Source of the DNA: DAINPP01 sp036743375
GTDB lineage: Bacteria > Thermotogota > Thermotogae > MWEM01
DNA length: 64,000 nt
Assembly (NCBI GenBank): GCA_036743375.1
Contig: DAINPP010000001.1
Location: 124,001-188,000, forward strand
Direction: 5' to 3'
Shown: positions 34,748-42,653 of the stretch, in pieces
Layout of the letters: every line of letters starts with the position of its first letter
Position numbering within the stretch: position 1 is the first letter of the stretch
Translations under genes and position numbers: made by a program
Notes under the pieces: generated by a model
Database searches by the model: none
Told to the model about the DNA's origin: nothing
What the model saw: only the letters and a program-made list of their open reading frames with translations

Positions 34748-34753
34748 CCGTTA

Positions 34754-35590
34754 TCATTTAGTCAGACACCTGCTGACGACATTCGACATCAACAGAGCTG
34801 TAGTTACTAATCCTACTCCCCCTGGTACCGGGGTGATCGAAATATTCTTCTTCTCTTCAAGTTCAAGATCCCGTTTGACATCACCAACCAACTTTCCATC
34901 CACAAAATTGATTCCCACATCTATGACCACTGTATTTTCTGAGAGCATATCCGTGGTTATCACGCCATGTTTTCCGGCCGCAACAACAAGGATTTTAGAC
35001 TGCTCTACCTTCTCTTGAATGGTTGTCGTTCTGGTATGACAGATCGTCGGTGTTCCGTTGTTTGCCTTTTCAAGAATCATCAGAGCAAGCGGCTTCCCTA
35101 CGGTGGTACTTCTTCCTATTATCGTCACATCCTGCCCGGAAAGGTCTATTTCATAGTAATCTATGATTTTCATAACTGCCTCCGCAGTACACGGATAGAA
35201 AAAAGGTCTTTCATAGAACAGGAGACCAAGGTTGATATTGGTTATCCCCTCAACATCCTTTTCAGGGTTTATGGCATTGATGACTTCAAGTTTCTCAAAT
35301 TTTGAAGGCAGTGGAAGCGCAAGCATTATGCCATCGACAGTCTCATCATTTCCATACGTTTCTATAATTTTAATCAACTCAGCCTGTGACACCGATTCGC
35401 CAAGTGCTCTGTGAACATGCTCTATTCCTAATTTATCAGCTACTTTCATCTGCGAATTAATATAAGAACGGGTGGATTCATCGGGAGCAACACTAACCGT
35501 TACAAGTCTTGGAACCCTTTTACATTTTTTTATATCTTCTACTATCTGTGTCTTGATTTTCTTTGCAGGATATTTCCCGCTTAATATCAT
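34754..35590 (-). CDS. folD: Bifunctional methylenetetrahydrofolate dehydrogenase/cyclohydrolase
   Basis: This 278-residue protein interconverts methylene-, methenyl- and formyl-tetrahydrofolate. The catalytic tyrosine/lysine pair lies in SYINSQMKVADKLGI, with GIMLALPLP following, the NADP-binding GRSTTVGKPLA, and the C-terminal TPVPGGVGLVTTALLM, where the usual PGGVGPMT has leucine for proline. It supplies the methylene donor used by MetF and formyl units for purine synthesis. Its ATG overlaps the dnaE stop by four bases (ATGA). Confidence 0.95.
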   Translation of the reverse strand: MILSGKYPAKKIKTQIVEDIKKCKRVPRLVTVSVAPDESTRSYINSQMKVADKLGIEHVHRALGESVSQAELIKIIETYGNDETVDGIMLALPLPSKFEKLEVINAINPEKDVEGITNINLGLLFYERPFFYPCTAEAVMKIIDYYEIDLSGQDVTIIGRSTTVGKPLALMILEKANNGTPTICHTRTTTIQEKVEQSKILVVAAGKHGVITTDMLSENTVVIDVGINFVDGKLVGDVKRDLELEEKKNISITPVPGGVGLVTTALLMSNVVSRCLTK

Positions 35591-38442
35591 AATAGCACCT
35601 CCATAATCCCTTTGGCTGTCTTAATCTTTAACACCCTTATTCCTGATATTTTTATATGCTGTATATCTTTTGATAATTCTGATTCTATTTCACTGTAACT
35701 TGCGCCGGACAACTCAATAGCACGAATTTCAGGCAAATAAAACCCATTAAGATGTGTAATATTTTTCTTTCTCTGAAATAAAATGTACTCTCCCTCTTTT
35801 AATCTATAATTTGAAATGATATTCTCCACATCATAGCCTGTGGATATGCGGTACCTATTCTTTTGCTCTTCGGAAACAACAATCCCAAGATTCAACGTAC
35901 TATTCATAAACGGGTTATACCTGATATTAAAAAACCTTTCATACTCTGCTATAAATCCATAACTGGACAATTCATCCAACACTTCTTCGGAGATCGTTTT
36001 TCCCGAATTCGACTGATTGTCTTTAATAGGATTATCCGATTCTGTTACTTCACCAAATAATCTGGCACCTATTTTCTTTAAGGCCTTTTTATTTTTATTT
36101 CTGAAAAAAACCATTTCTTTAAAATTCGCATTTCCTTCCATGTCCCGGAAGAGATTGGCCCATACACATCTTTGAAGCAGCTTGTCTGAAACTGTTTTTT
36201 CGTCTATTCGACACACAAAATCTTCCGCACTTCTGAAAAACCCCTTTTCACGCTCCGCGATAATCTTTTCAGCGGCATTCCTCGGAAATTCCCTTACCGT
36301 ATGAAACCCCAGTCTGAGACCTCCGGATTCAACCATTGTAAGATACTCACTCTTATTGATATCCGGTGGAAATACAGGAATCCCGTTTTTTACGGCTTCG
36401 TTGATGATCTCGAACAATTTCTCTGATTTTCCATGGTTTGAATCGATCATCACTTTATAAAAGGAGTGAGGAAAATAATATTTGGCAAAGAGTGTCCAGT
36501 ATGTAATAAACGAATAAGCTGTCGCATGGGCCTTGTTAAATGCATACCCCGCAAATTCATACATCATGTTGAATAAGTCAATTGCCTCATCGGAATCCAT
36601 ATCATGCTCCAAACACCCGTTTATAAAAGCCATTTCATGTCTTTTCATCTGATCGGGATCTTTCTTGGCCATGGCCTTTCTAAAATCGTTTGCCTGCTTT
36701 GGAGAAAAACCTCCGAGTCTCATAGACATCTCCATGATCTGTTCCTGAAAGACGGGAACACCATAAGTCTCTGAAAGGATCTCCTTGACCAGCGGATGAT
36801 AATATTCTACGTCTTTTGCACCATTTCGCCGATTTATCCACTCATCGGTCAATCCACTCTGGCTTGGTCCCGGCCTGTTCAGGGAAATCATCACCCTGAT
36901 TTCATCAAAATTTCTGGGTGTAAATTTCTCCGCGAGAAAACGTCCACTTTTGCTGTCAAGTTGAAAAATACCCTTTATGTTGTCTTTTTTTAAACTTTCA
37001 ATCACTTCATTTTCATCGGGATTTACGTTATAAAGAGAGAAATCGGTATTGCCATTAGCTGTATCCATCTCTTTCAGCACAGAAAGGGTGATTAATCCGA
37101 GAATATCCATTTTGAAGATTCCACATTCTTTTAATGAATCCATATCATATTGAGTCATAAAAAACAATTCATTCATCTGTTGTAAAGGAATCTTTGTTCT
37201 CAGATCGTCTTCTGAAAAGATAATTCCCGCAGCATGTGTAGAAATATGATGAGGTAATCCAAGCACGCGTTCTGTAAGCTCATCATACTTTCCTGAGTTG
37301 AGGGGAACGGCATCATCGGCAATATATTTACCGATTTCTCTTCTCACCAGTTTTTCGCCGTAAGTCCCGAAGGTAATCACGTGAACCATGTGAGACTTAC
37401 CGTATTTTTTATTCAGCATCTTTAAAAGTTCCGGTCTCATCTGATCGTCAATATCTATATCGATATCCGGTTCGTCCTCTCTATCTTCACTTAAGAATCT
37501 TTCAAACATCAAATTAAATTTGACCGGATCTGGTGAAGTAATCCCGAGGAGATTAACCAGTAACGAGGAGACCGCCGAACCCCTTCCCGGACCCACTATG
37601 GCACCAATCCCCCTCGCAGTTTTAACGATCTCACAAGCCAGCAGCAGATATCTGGAAAATCCCTTTTCGGAAATGATACGAAATTCTTTCCTGTAACGTT
37701 CTCTGTATATCGAATAGTCTTTATCTTCGGGATGATACCTGGCATTAAACGCATTCTCTGTGAGAGAGAGCAGAATGTCATCATCACTTTTTCCGCTATC
37801 ATTCAAAACAGGAATTCTGTAATCAAATTTCAGATCATACGGTTCAACTCGTCTTATCACCTCGTTTATATTATTAAATAAAGGATTCGAAGAATTATCA
37901 TACAACAGCTGAAGAAACGCCTGAAAAGAAAAACCAGCCTGTTTTTCCCCAGCAGGAATCTTTCCTATCCACTGAATTAAACGAAGTGCATCGCTATCGG
38001 AATCTGACAAGGTATTGATCTCTTTAAAAAATACGGTATCTTCCATTCCTTCATTTAATGTATTCAGACTGTCTGATCCAAAATAAGTGTTTGAATATTT
38101 CTTTTTTAATTCCTTAAATCTGTCCACCGTGCCCGAATACACGGTAAAAATGTCTTTGGATCTTAAAAGGACATCAGATTCCAATATACCGTTTTTATAA
38201 CGCAACAGCAATTCATATCCATTGCGATTCATAATAAAAAAATTCAAGTCATTCTTATCGGATATCCCAAATACCGCTTTCAAACTTTTTTCCCGACAAG
38301 CTTTCAAAAAATCCGGAAGACCATAAAAATTCTCATCGCAAATTGCCGCAAAATCGAATCCCTTTTCTGCACAAATATCGACATATTCATTTATTTTCAC
38401 CGTAGACTTTGAGATAGAAAAGCAACTCTTGACATTTAGCAT
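35587..38442 (-). CDS. dnaE: DNA polymerase III alpha subunit, short form with degenerate PHP domain
   Basis: This 951-residue C-family polymerase has the palm motifs GPGRGSAVSSLLV near residue 283, PDIDIDIDD near 327 with the metal aspartates, and KMDILGLITL near 450. The thumb and fingers follow (NRPGPSQSG, AYSFITYWTLFAKYYFPHSFY), then a helix-hairpin-helix region and an RLFG segment near residue 792 that sits where DnaE proteins carry a clamp-binding motif. It is about 150-200 residues shorter than usual. The N-terminal PHP domain lacks the histidine ligands (MLNVKSCFSISKS in place of FxHLHxHSxYS; AICDENFYG in place of ALTDHxxxxG), so no PHP nuclease is expected. It shares an operon with folD, rqcH and the clamp-like gene. 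Confidence 0.93.
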   Translation of the reverse strand: MLNVKSCFSISKSTVKINEYVDICAEKGFDFAAICDENFYGLPDFLKACREKSLKAVFGISDKNDLNFFIMNRNGYELLLRYKNGILESDVLLRSKDIFTVYSGTVDRFKELKKKYSNTYFGSDSLNTLNEGMEDTVFFKEINTLSDSDSDALRLIQWIGKIPAGEKQAGFSFQAFLQLLYDNSSNPLFNNINEVIRRVEPYDLKFDYRIPVLNDSGKSDDDILLSLTENAFNARYHPEDKDYSIYRERYRKEFRIISEKGFSRYLLLACEIVKTARGIGAIVGPGRGSAVSSLLVNLLGITSPDPVKFNLMFERFLSEDREDEPDIDIDIDDQMRPELLKMLNKKYGKSHMVHVITFGTYGEKLVRREIGKYIADDAVPLNSGKYDELTERVLGLPHHISTHAAGIIFSEDDLRTKIPLQQMNELFFMTQYDMDSLKECGIFKMDILGLITLSVLKEMDTANGNTDFSLYNVNPDENEVIESLKKDNIKGIFQLDSKSGRFLAEKFTPRNFDEIRVMISLNRPGPSQSGLTDEWINRRNGAKDVEYYHPLVKEILSETYGVPVFQEQIMEMSMRLGGFSPKQANDFRKAMAKKDPDQMKRHEMAFINGCLEHDMDSDEAIDLFNMMYEFAGYAFNKAHATAYSFITYWTLFAKYYFPHSFYKVMIDSNHGKSEKLFEIINEAVKNGIPVFPPDINKSEYLTMVESGGLRLGFHTVREFPRNAAEKIIAEREKGFFRSAEDFVCRIDEKTVSDKLLQRCVWANLFRDMEGNANFKEMVFFRNKNKKALKKIGARLFGEVTESDNPIKDNQSNSGKTISEEVLDELSSYGFIAEYERFFNIRYNPFMNSTLNLGIVVSEEQKNRYRISTGYDVENIISNYRLKEGEYILFQRKKNITHLNGFYLPEIRAIELSGASYSEIESELSKDIQHIKISGIRVLKIKTAKGIMEVLL

Positions 38443-38444
38443 AA

Positions 38445-38630
38445 TCAGTCCATCTTCTGTATCTTTTTCTCACAAAACCGGATTAACCCGTCTTCAATCC
38501 TTCTGCTCTCATCCGTATCAACGCATGAATCGTATTCTTCTATCTGATTCAAGAGATATTGAAGCTCAAGGGGATCCAGTCTGTCTTTAACCTCTTCAAA
38601 AAGTTCAAGGATCTTTTTATAATGGCTCAT
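38445..38630 (-). CDS. Small protein of unknown function preceding dnaE
   Basis: This 61-residue acidic, all-helical protein (MSHYKKILELFEEVKDRLD at the start, with two helices predicted) has no recognised motif and no membrane segment. The Shine-Dalgarno site AAGGAG before its ATG is strong and the gap to dnaE is two bases, so it is likely a real gene and the first of the dnaE operon. A TATAAT at about 38690 on the minus strand could be its promoter, with no good -35. An exodeoxyribonuclease-like or Spx-like identity is not supported. Confidence 0.7.
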   Translation of the reverse strand: MSHYKKILELFEEVKDRLDPLELQYLLNQIEEYDSCVDTDESRRIEDGLIRFCEKKIQKMD

Positions 38631-38768
38631 TATTTACTCCTTAGTCCTGAATATTACAAGTAGAATTACTCCTGTCCAACCATAAAATTATATCACAAAT
38701 AAAAACACGCTCGTTTTCATTAACAGCCGTCATACGTGTTATAATTTCTATCGAACAGGAGGTGAAAA

Positions 38769-40070
38769 GTGAAGGAGATCATTTTTATCAGACATGCAAC
38801 AGCTGAGATTGGAAATCCCGATGATGATATTAATCGAAACCTTACACCGAAGGGTGTCTATGAGTCTGAGAATATAGCGATGCTTCTTTCCCGTTTGCAA
38901 AAACAAGTAGATCTGATCATTACTTCCGATGCCATCAGAGCTCTTGAAACCGCTGATAATATTCAGGGTTCTGCCTATCAGCACACGGACAGGATCGTCG
39001 ATAGCCGTTTGTATACCGGAGATAAAGCCGATTATTTAAAATCAATAAGGAAGATCGACGAAAAATATCAATCCGTCATGATTATTGGTCATAATCCGGT
39101 CATCCGGGAAACGGCAGCTTATTTTATGGATGTAAATCTTACCAATATCTGTTTTCCAAAAGCATCGGTCTACTCATTCAGAATAGATTGTGACAGCTGG
39201 AAATCTGTCAGCAACAAATATTCGGAGTTGACATTATACATCAAAAGAGAACATATAGAACAATTATCTGCAACCAACAGAGACAAAAAAAAAATTGAAC
39301 TATTAGAGGATTATTACAATAGTACCGAAAAACTTTTAAATTCGATTAAAGCGAATGGATTTAAAACGGCTCAAACTCATGATCTCAGGGTTATGAACAG
39401 AAAATGGCAATCGATTATAGATTTTTCAATTCCCAATGCAGTCGAGTTAGATGAAACTATTTCCGCTTTCATGCAAAAAACCGGGAAATTCAGAGATCTG
39501 TGCGTTCAAACAAAATTACTTAATAAGAGTAATTCTGAAAAGAACATTTATAATTACTGGAAAAAAAAGAAAACTGAAAATAAAAACAAACTTTCCAAGG
39601 AAGTCCATCAGATTTTAAACGAAGATATGAAAAGGGATTATCTTGCTTTTGCGCGTAACGTGATGACAAGAAACGGTTATTTTTCGGAAGGTAACTTGAG
39701 ACAGGACATATTGCAATCGCTTGGACAACTGAAACTAAAGAGGGAGGTTTCTATAGAAAAGGACGCGTGTGAACTTCACAAGTTTCGGTTAAAGGTGAAA
39801 GATGTCAGGTATAAGATAGAATTCTATAACGATTTCTTCCTCAATTTTGATTTTAATGCCGACAAATTGGTGTTTCTGCATAAAAATCTTGGGATTATAA
39901 GAGATTGCCAAAAACTCATCCAAAAGATCAACCGACAGAAATCTCACTTTAAGACAGAAGAAGTAGAAAATACTATCAGAAATATTGATTTGATACTTCA
40001 AAAGACATGGGGAAGCGTACAGTTATTTTTAGATGAAAACAATTATTTTGATTTACAGACAGGAGGCTAA
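38769..40070 (+). CDS. SixA-like histidine phosphatase fused to a CHAD domain
   Basis: This 433-residue protein joins two domains. Residues 1-160 form a SixA-type phosphatase of the histidine phosphatase superfamily: IFIRHATAE with the catalytic histidine near position 8, ITSDAIRALETA, and GHNPVIRE with the second histidine. Residues about 170-430 form a CHAD domain, a helical bundle with conserved histidines and basic residues (THDLRVMNRKWQ; LHKFRLKVKDVRYKIEFY; LGIIRDCQKL). CHAD domains bind polyphosphate, so the protein could link phosphate chemistry to polyphosphate. The start is GTG at 38769, with AGGAGGTG upstream. The next gene starts one base after its stop. Confidence 0.88.
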   Translation: MKEIIFIRHATAEIGNPDDDINRNLTPKGVYESENIAMLLSRLQKQVDLIITSDAIRALETADNIQGSAYQHTDRIVDSRLYTGDKADYLKSIRKIDEKYQSVMIIGHNPVIRETAAYFMDVNLTNICFPKASVYSFRIDCDSWKSVSNKYSELTLYIKREHIEQLSATNRDKKKIELLEDYYNSTEKLLNSIKANGFKTAQTHDLRVMNRKWQSIIDFSIPNAVELDETISAFMQKTGKFRDLCVQTKLLNKSNSEKNIYNYWKKKKTENKNKLSKEVHQILNEDMKRDYLAFARNVMTRNGYFSEGNLRQDILQSLGQLKLKREVSIEKDACELHKFRLKVKDVRYKIEFYNDFFLNFDFNADKLVFLHKNLGIIRDCQKLIQKINRQKSHFKTEEVENTIRNIDLILQKTWGSVQLFLDENNYFDLQTGG

Positions 40071-40071
40071 T

Positions 40072-40623
40072 ATGAAAAGATTATTTACCCTTTCGGTTTT
40101 TTTATTACTTATCACCGTTGCATTTTCAGAGAATTATGTAGCCGGAATTTTTTCAGATGACAATATCCAGGTACAAATAGAAAGCAGTTCACCTGGTGAA
40201 ACCAAAGAGTTTACATTGAAGATTAAAAACATAGGATTTCAAACGGTAAGTTTATTATGGGATGAATGCTCCATTTCAGGCAAAAACAGCGAAATTACAA
40301 AGATGCTTCTATCAGAATATGTTTATTATACAGATTCACAACAGATGGAAACGATAATAGAACCTTATGGTGAGATTAGTGTCAAAATTGTCCCTTTTAA
40401 CATGGTAGCAAACGGTTCAATAGAGACATATCCCCTTTCAGAAAAAACAATTTCCATGTTTTTCGTGTACAACTACGAAACGGAAAGAAGATCATTGCCT
40501 CTAAGGGTAAAATTCCCCTTTGTAAAAGAACAGTCTACCTTTGACAAAGTTTTCCCTTGGGTAATGGCTGGTGCCGGAACGGTATTGGTTCTTGGGATTA
40601 TCTTTTGGCCACATGAAAAATAG
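40072..40623 (+). CDS. Secreted or membrane-anchored protein of unknown function
   Basis: This 183-residue protein has a signal peptide (MKRLFTLSVFLLLITVAFS), a beta-rich body (QIESSSPGETKEFTLKIKN, resembling a FixG/DUF-type immunoglobulin-like fold), and a C-terminal hydrophobic helix (VMAGAGTVLVLGIIFWP) followed by HEK. It is probably anchored at the C-terminus and exposed outside the cytoplasmic membrane. The start at 40072 has GGAGG upstream and is one base past the stop of the SixA-CHAD gene, so the two are co-transcribed. It ends 10 bases before a terminator hairpin. Confidence 0.65.
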   Translation: MKRLFTLSVFLLLITVAFSENYVAGIFSDDNIQVQIESSSPGETKEFTLKIKNIGFQTVSLLWDECSISGKNSEITKMLLSEYVYYTDSQQMETIIEPYGEISVKIVPFNMVANGSIETYPLSEKTISMFFVYNYETERRSLPLRVKFPFVKEQSTFDKVFPWVMAGAGTVLVLGIIFWPHEK

Positions 40624-40632
40624 TCACTTTAT

Positions 40633-40670
40633 AAAAAGGTCATCCTTTTTATAAAGGATGACCTTTTTTA
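40633..40670 (+). terminator. Rho-independent terminator
   Basis: AAAAAGGTCATCCTTT and its complement form a stem of about 16 bases around a short loop, followed by a run of T. It terminates the SixA-CHAD operon. Confidence 0.9.
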
Positions 40671-40736
40671 CCGTTAATCCAGCGATAAACCCATAAATCA
40701 AACAGGCTCATTCCGTTGTACTGGAGGTTCGTTTCT

Positions 40737-41570
40737 ATGAAAGCCATACTCTATCTGTTGATGATTACGTTAATCTGGGGCACTACCTTTCCACTCCAGA
40801 AATTTGTTCTTGCGGGCTATTCTCCATTTGTATTCAACGCCATACGATTTTGGCTTGCCGCGTTTTTTTCGCTCTTTTTCACAAGAAAACACGTTTTTAA
40901 AGATGCTCTTTTGTTAGGAATCGTATTTGGATTTGCTTATTTGACACAGACATGGGGAATAACCTTAACGACTGCCTCGAAGAGTGGTTTTTTAACTTCA
41001 CTGTATATTGTAATCGTTCCCATATTCGCCTTTTTTATAGAAGGCGAAAGAATAAAGGGTTTCCAGAAGATAGGTTTCCCACTGGCTTTCTTTGGCTCTT
41101 ATCTATTAGCCGGGGGAATAGAGGGACTGAATCTCGGAGATATTTTAAACATCATCTGCGGTATACTCTTTGCCCTTCACATCGTTTTAATCACAAGGGC
41201 TTCAAAAAAGCACGATGAAATGAGTCTTTTAAGCGTACAATTCATGACAGCTGCCATTATCAACTCATTCGCTTCAATCGGATCGGACTGGACTATCAGC
41301 CTGCCACTTCTATCATCAGCCGTCTACCTTGCATTATTCCCTACAATGATCGCCTTGATCGTTCAGTTAAAATATCAGAAAAAAGTGGGAAATAATGTCA
41401 CCGCACTCATTTTTTTAGGTGAGCCGGTCTTTTCAACTCTCTTTGCCATTCTTTTTCTACAGGAGCAACTTTCTCTAATCCAATGGACGGGTGCTTTTTT
41501 ACTTATTGCAGCGATACTATTTGCCAGTTTAGAAAAGAATCACGACAAGATTAAAAAGCGACTGGAATGA
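40737..41570 (+). CDS. EamA-family (DMT superfamily) transporter
   Basis: This 277-residue integral membrane protein has ten predicted transmembrane helices and two EamA halves. WGTTFPLQKFVLAGYSPFVFNAIRF opens the first half and FLGEPVFSTLFAILFL with the following helix ends the second. Members export metabolites such as amino acids or their derivatives, or take them up; the substrate is unknown. The start at 40737 is chosen over an upstream in-frame TTG because GGAGG stands eight bases before it. It is monocistronic or leads to smpB after 117 bases. Confidence 0.88.
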   Translation: MKAILYLLMITLIWGTTFPLQKFVLAGYSPFVFNAIRFWLAAFFSLFFTRKHVFKDALLLGIVFGFAYLTQTWGITLTTASKSGFLTSLYIVIVPIFAFFIEGERIKGFQKIGFPLAFFGSYLLAGGIEGLNLGDILNIICGILFALHIVLITRASKKHDEMSLLSVQFMTAAIINSFASIGSDWTISLPLLSSAVYLALFPTMIALIVQLKYQKKVGNNVTALIFLGEPVFSTLFAILFLQEQLSLIQWTGAFLLIAAILFASLEKNHDKIKKRLE

Positions 41571-41687
41571 TTTCTTCAAAAAAATCAAATTAGCTTAAAG
41601 TATCTTGAATCTGGTACAATATAAAGGATGTCAAAGGATTCCGCCCCCTGTTACCTATAAGTTATCGTAAAGATATGGAGGAAGAAA

Positions 41688-42140
41688 ATGAAAATTGTGG
41701 TTAGTAATAAGAACGCCTATCGAAATTTCGATATAGACGAAAAATTTGAAGCAGGGATAGAATTAACCGGAACTGAGGTAAAATCAATACGAGACGGACG
41801 AATCAATATCAAGGAGAGTTTCTGTCGTTTTAAAGATCATGAATTGTTTTTGCTTAAAGCAAACATTTCACCTTATACTCATGCAAAATATTTCAATCAT
41901 GAACCCGAAAGAAAGAGAAAGCTTCTTCTGCATAAAAGAGAATTGAGAAAGCTTAAAAATGCCGTTATGCAAAAAGGCTATTCAATTATTCCATTGAAGG
42001 TCTATTTCAACACAAAAGGTCTCGCAAAGATGGAAATCGGCCTTGGTAAGGGAAAAAACATCAGGGACAAGCGGGAAGATTTAAAGAATAAGGCGATAAA
42101 AAGGGACCTTGAAAAAGAATTAAAGGGAAGAAGTCATTAA
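41688..42140 (+). CDS. smpB: SsrA-binding protein SmpB
   Basis: This 150-residue protein is SmpB, which delivers tmRNA to stalled ribosomes in trans-translation. It has the N-terminal NKNAYRNFDIDEKFEAGIELTG, GTEVKSIRDGR, the KR(R)-rich motif PERKRKLLLHKREL, and the basic C-terminal tail GKGKNIRDKRE that tracks the mRNA channel. The length is typical. No tmRNA gene is visible in the flanking gaps. GGAGG precedes the ATG, and a TGGTACAAT extended -10 lies about 70 bases upstream. yqeY follows. Confidence 0.96.
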   Translation: MKIVVSNKNAYRNFDIDEKFEAGIELTGTEVKSIRDGRINIKESFCRFKDHELFLLKANISPYTHAKYFNHEPERKRKLLLHKRELRKLKNAVMQKGYSIIPLKVYFNTKGLAKMEIGLGKGKNIRDKREDLKNKAIKRDLEKELKGRSH

Positions 42141-42183
42141 TCAGTTGATTATAAGGATTGAAAGATCCTTTGGAGGGATATAA

Positions 42184-42627
42184 ATGCTAAAAGATGATCT
42201 TTATTCAGATCTCAGAACTGCAATGAAGGAAAAAAAGGAAGTTGAAGTCAGAACGTTGAGAATGATTATCGCTTCGGTTAAAAACAGAGAAGTTGAGAAA
42301 AAGGATCTTGATGATGACGATATAATAGAGATTCTATTAAAGGAAGCAAAAAAAAGAAACGAGTCTATAGAAGAATTTCTCAAGGGGAAAAGGGATGATC
42401 TGGTAAACGAAGAAAGGGCAGATCTTGAGGTAATAAAGAGATATTTACCCGAAAAAATGACGGATGATGAACTGAGAAAGATAGTACTTGAGACAATTGA
42501 AGAGTTAAAGATCAACTCCCCTTCTGGCCTCGGATTTGTTATGAAGACCGTTATGCCGAAACTTAAGGGAAGAGCAGATGGTAAAACTGTAAATGTAATG
42601 GTCAGAGACCTTTTATCAAATTTATAA
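42184..42627 (+). CDS. yqeY: GatB/YqeY domain-containing protein
   Basis: This 147-residue protein corresponds to YqeY: an N-terminal helical part with AMKEKKEVEVRTLRMIIA, EEKRADLEVIKRYLPEKMTDDEL (present as NEERADLEVI), and a small C-terminal UBA-like part ending FVMKTVMPKLKGRADGKTVN. The family is homologous to the tRNA-binding end of GatB. Its function is not settled; a role in tRNA-related quality control has been suggested. GGAGG precedes the ATG. It lies between smpB and the glmL-like gene. Confidence 0.93.
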   Translation: MLKDDLYSDLRTAMKEKKEVEVRTLRMIIASVKNREVEKKDLDDDDIIEILLKEAKKRNESIEEFLKGKRDDLVNEERADLEVIKRYLPEKMTDDELRKIVLETIEELKINSPSGLGFVMKTVMPKLKGRADGKTVNVMVRDLLSNL

Positions 42628-42653
42628 ATAGAAAATGCACTACGGGGTGAAAA

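Noticed and set aside
41571..42183. Possible tmRNA gene next to smpB
   Set aside because: The gaps before and after smpB are 117 and 43 bases, too short for tmRNA, and no tag-peptide or tRNA-like ends are visible.
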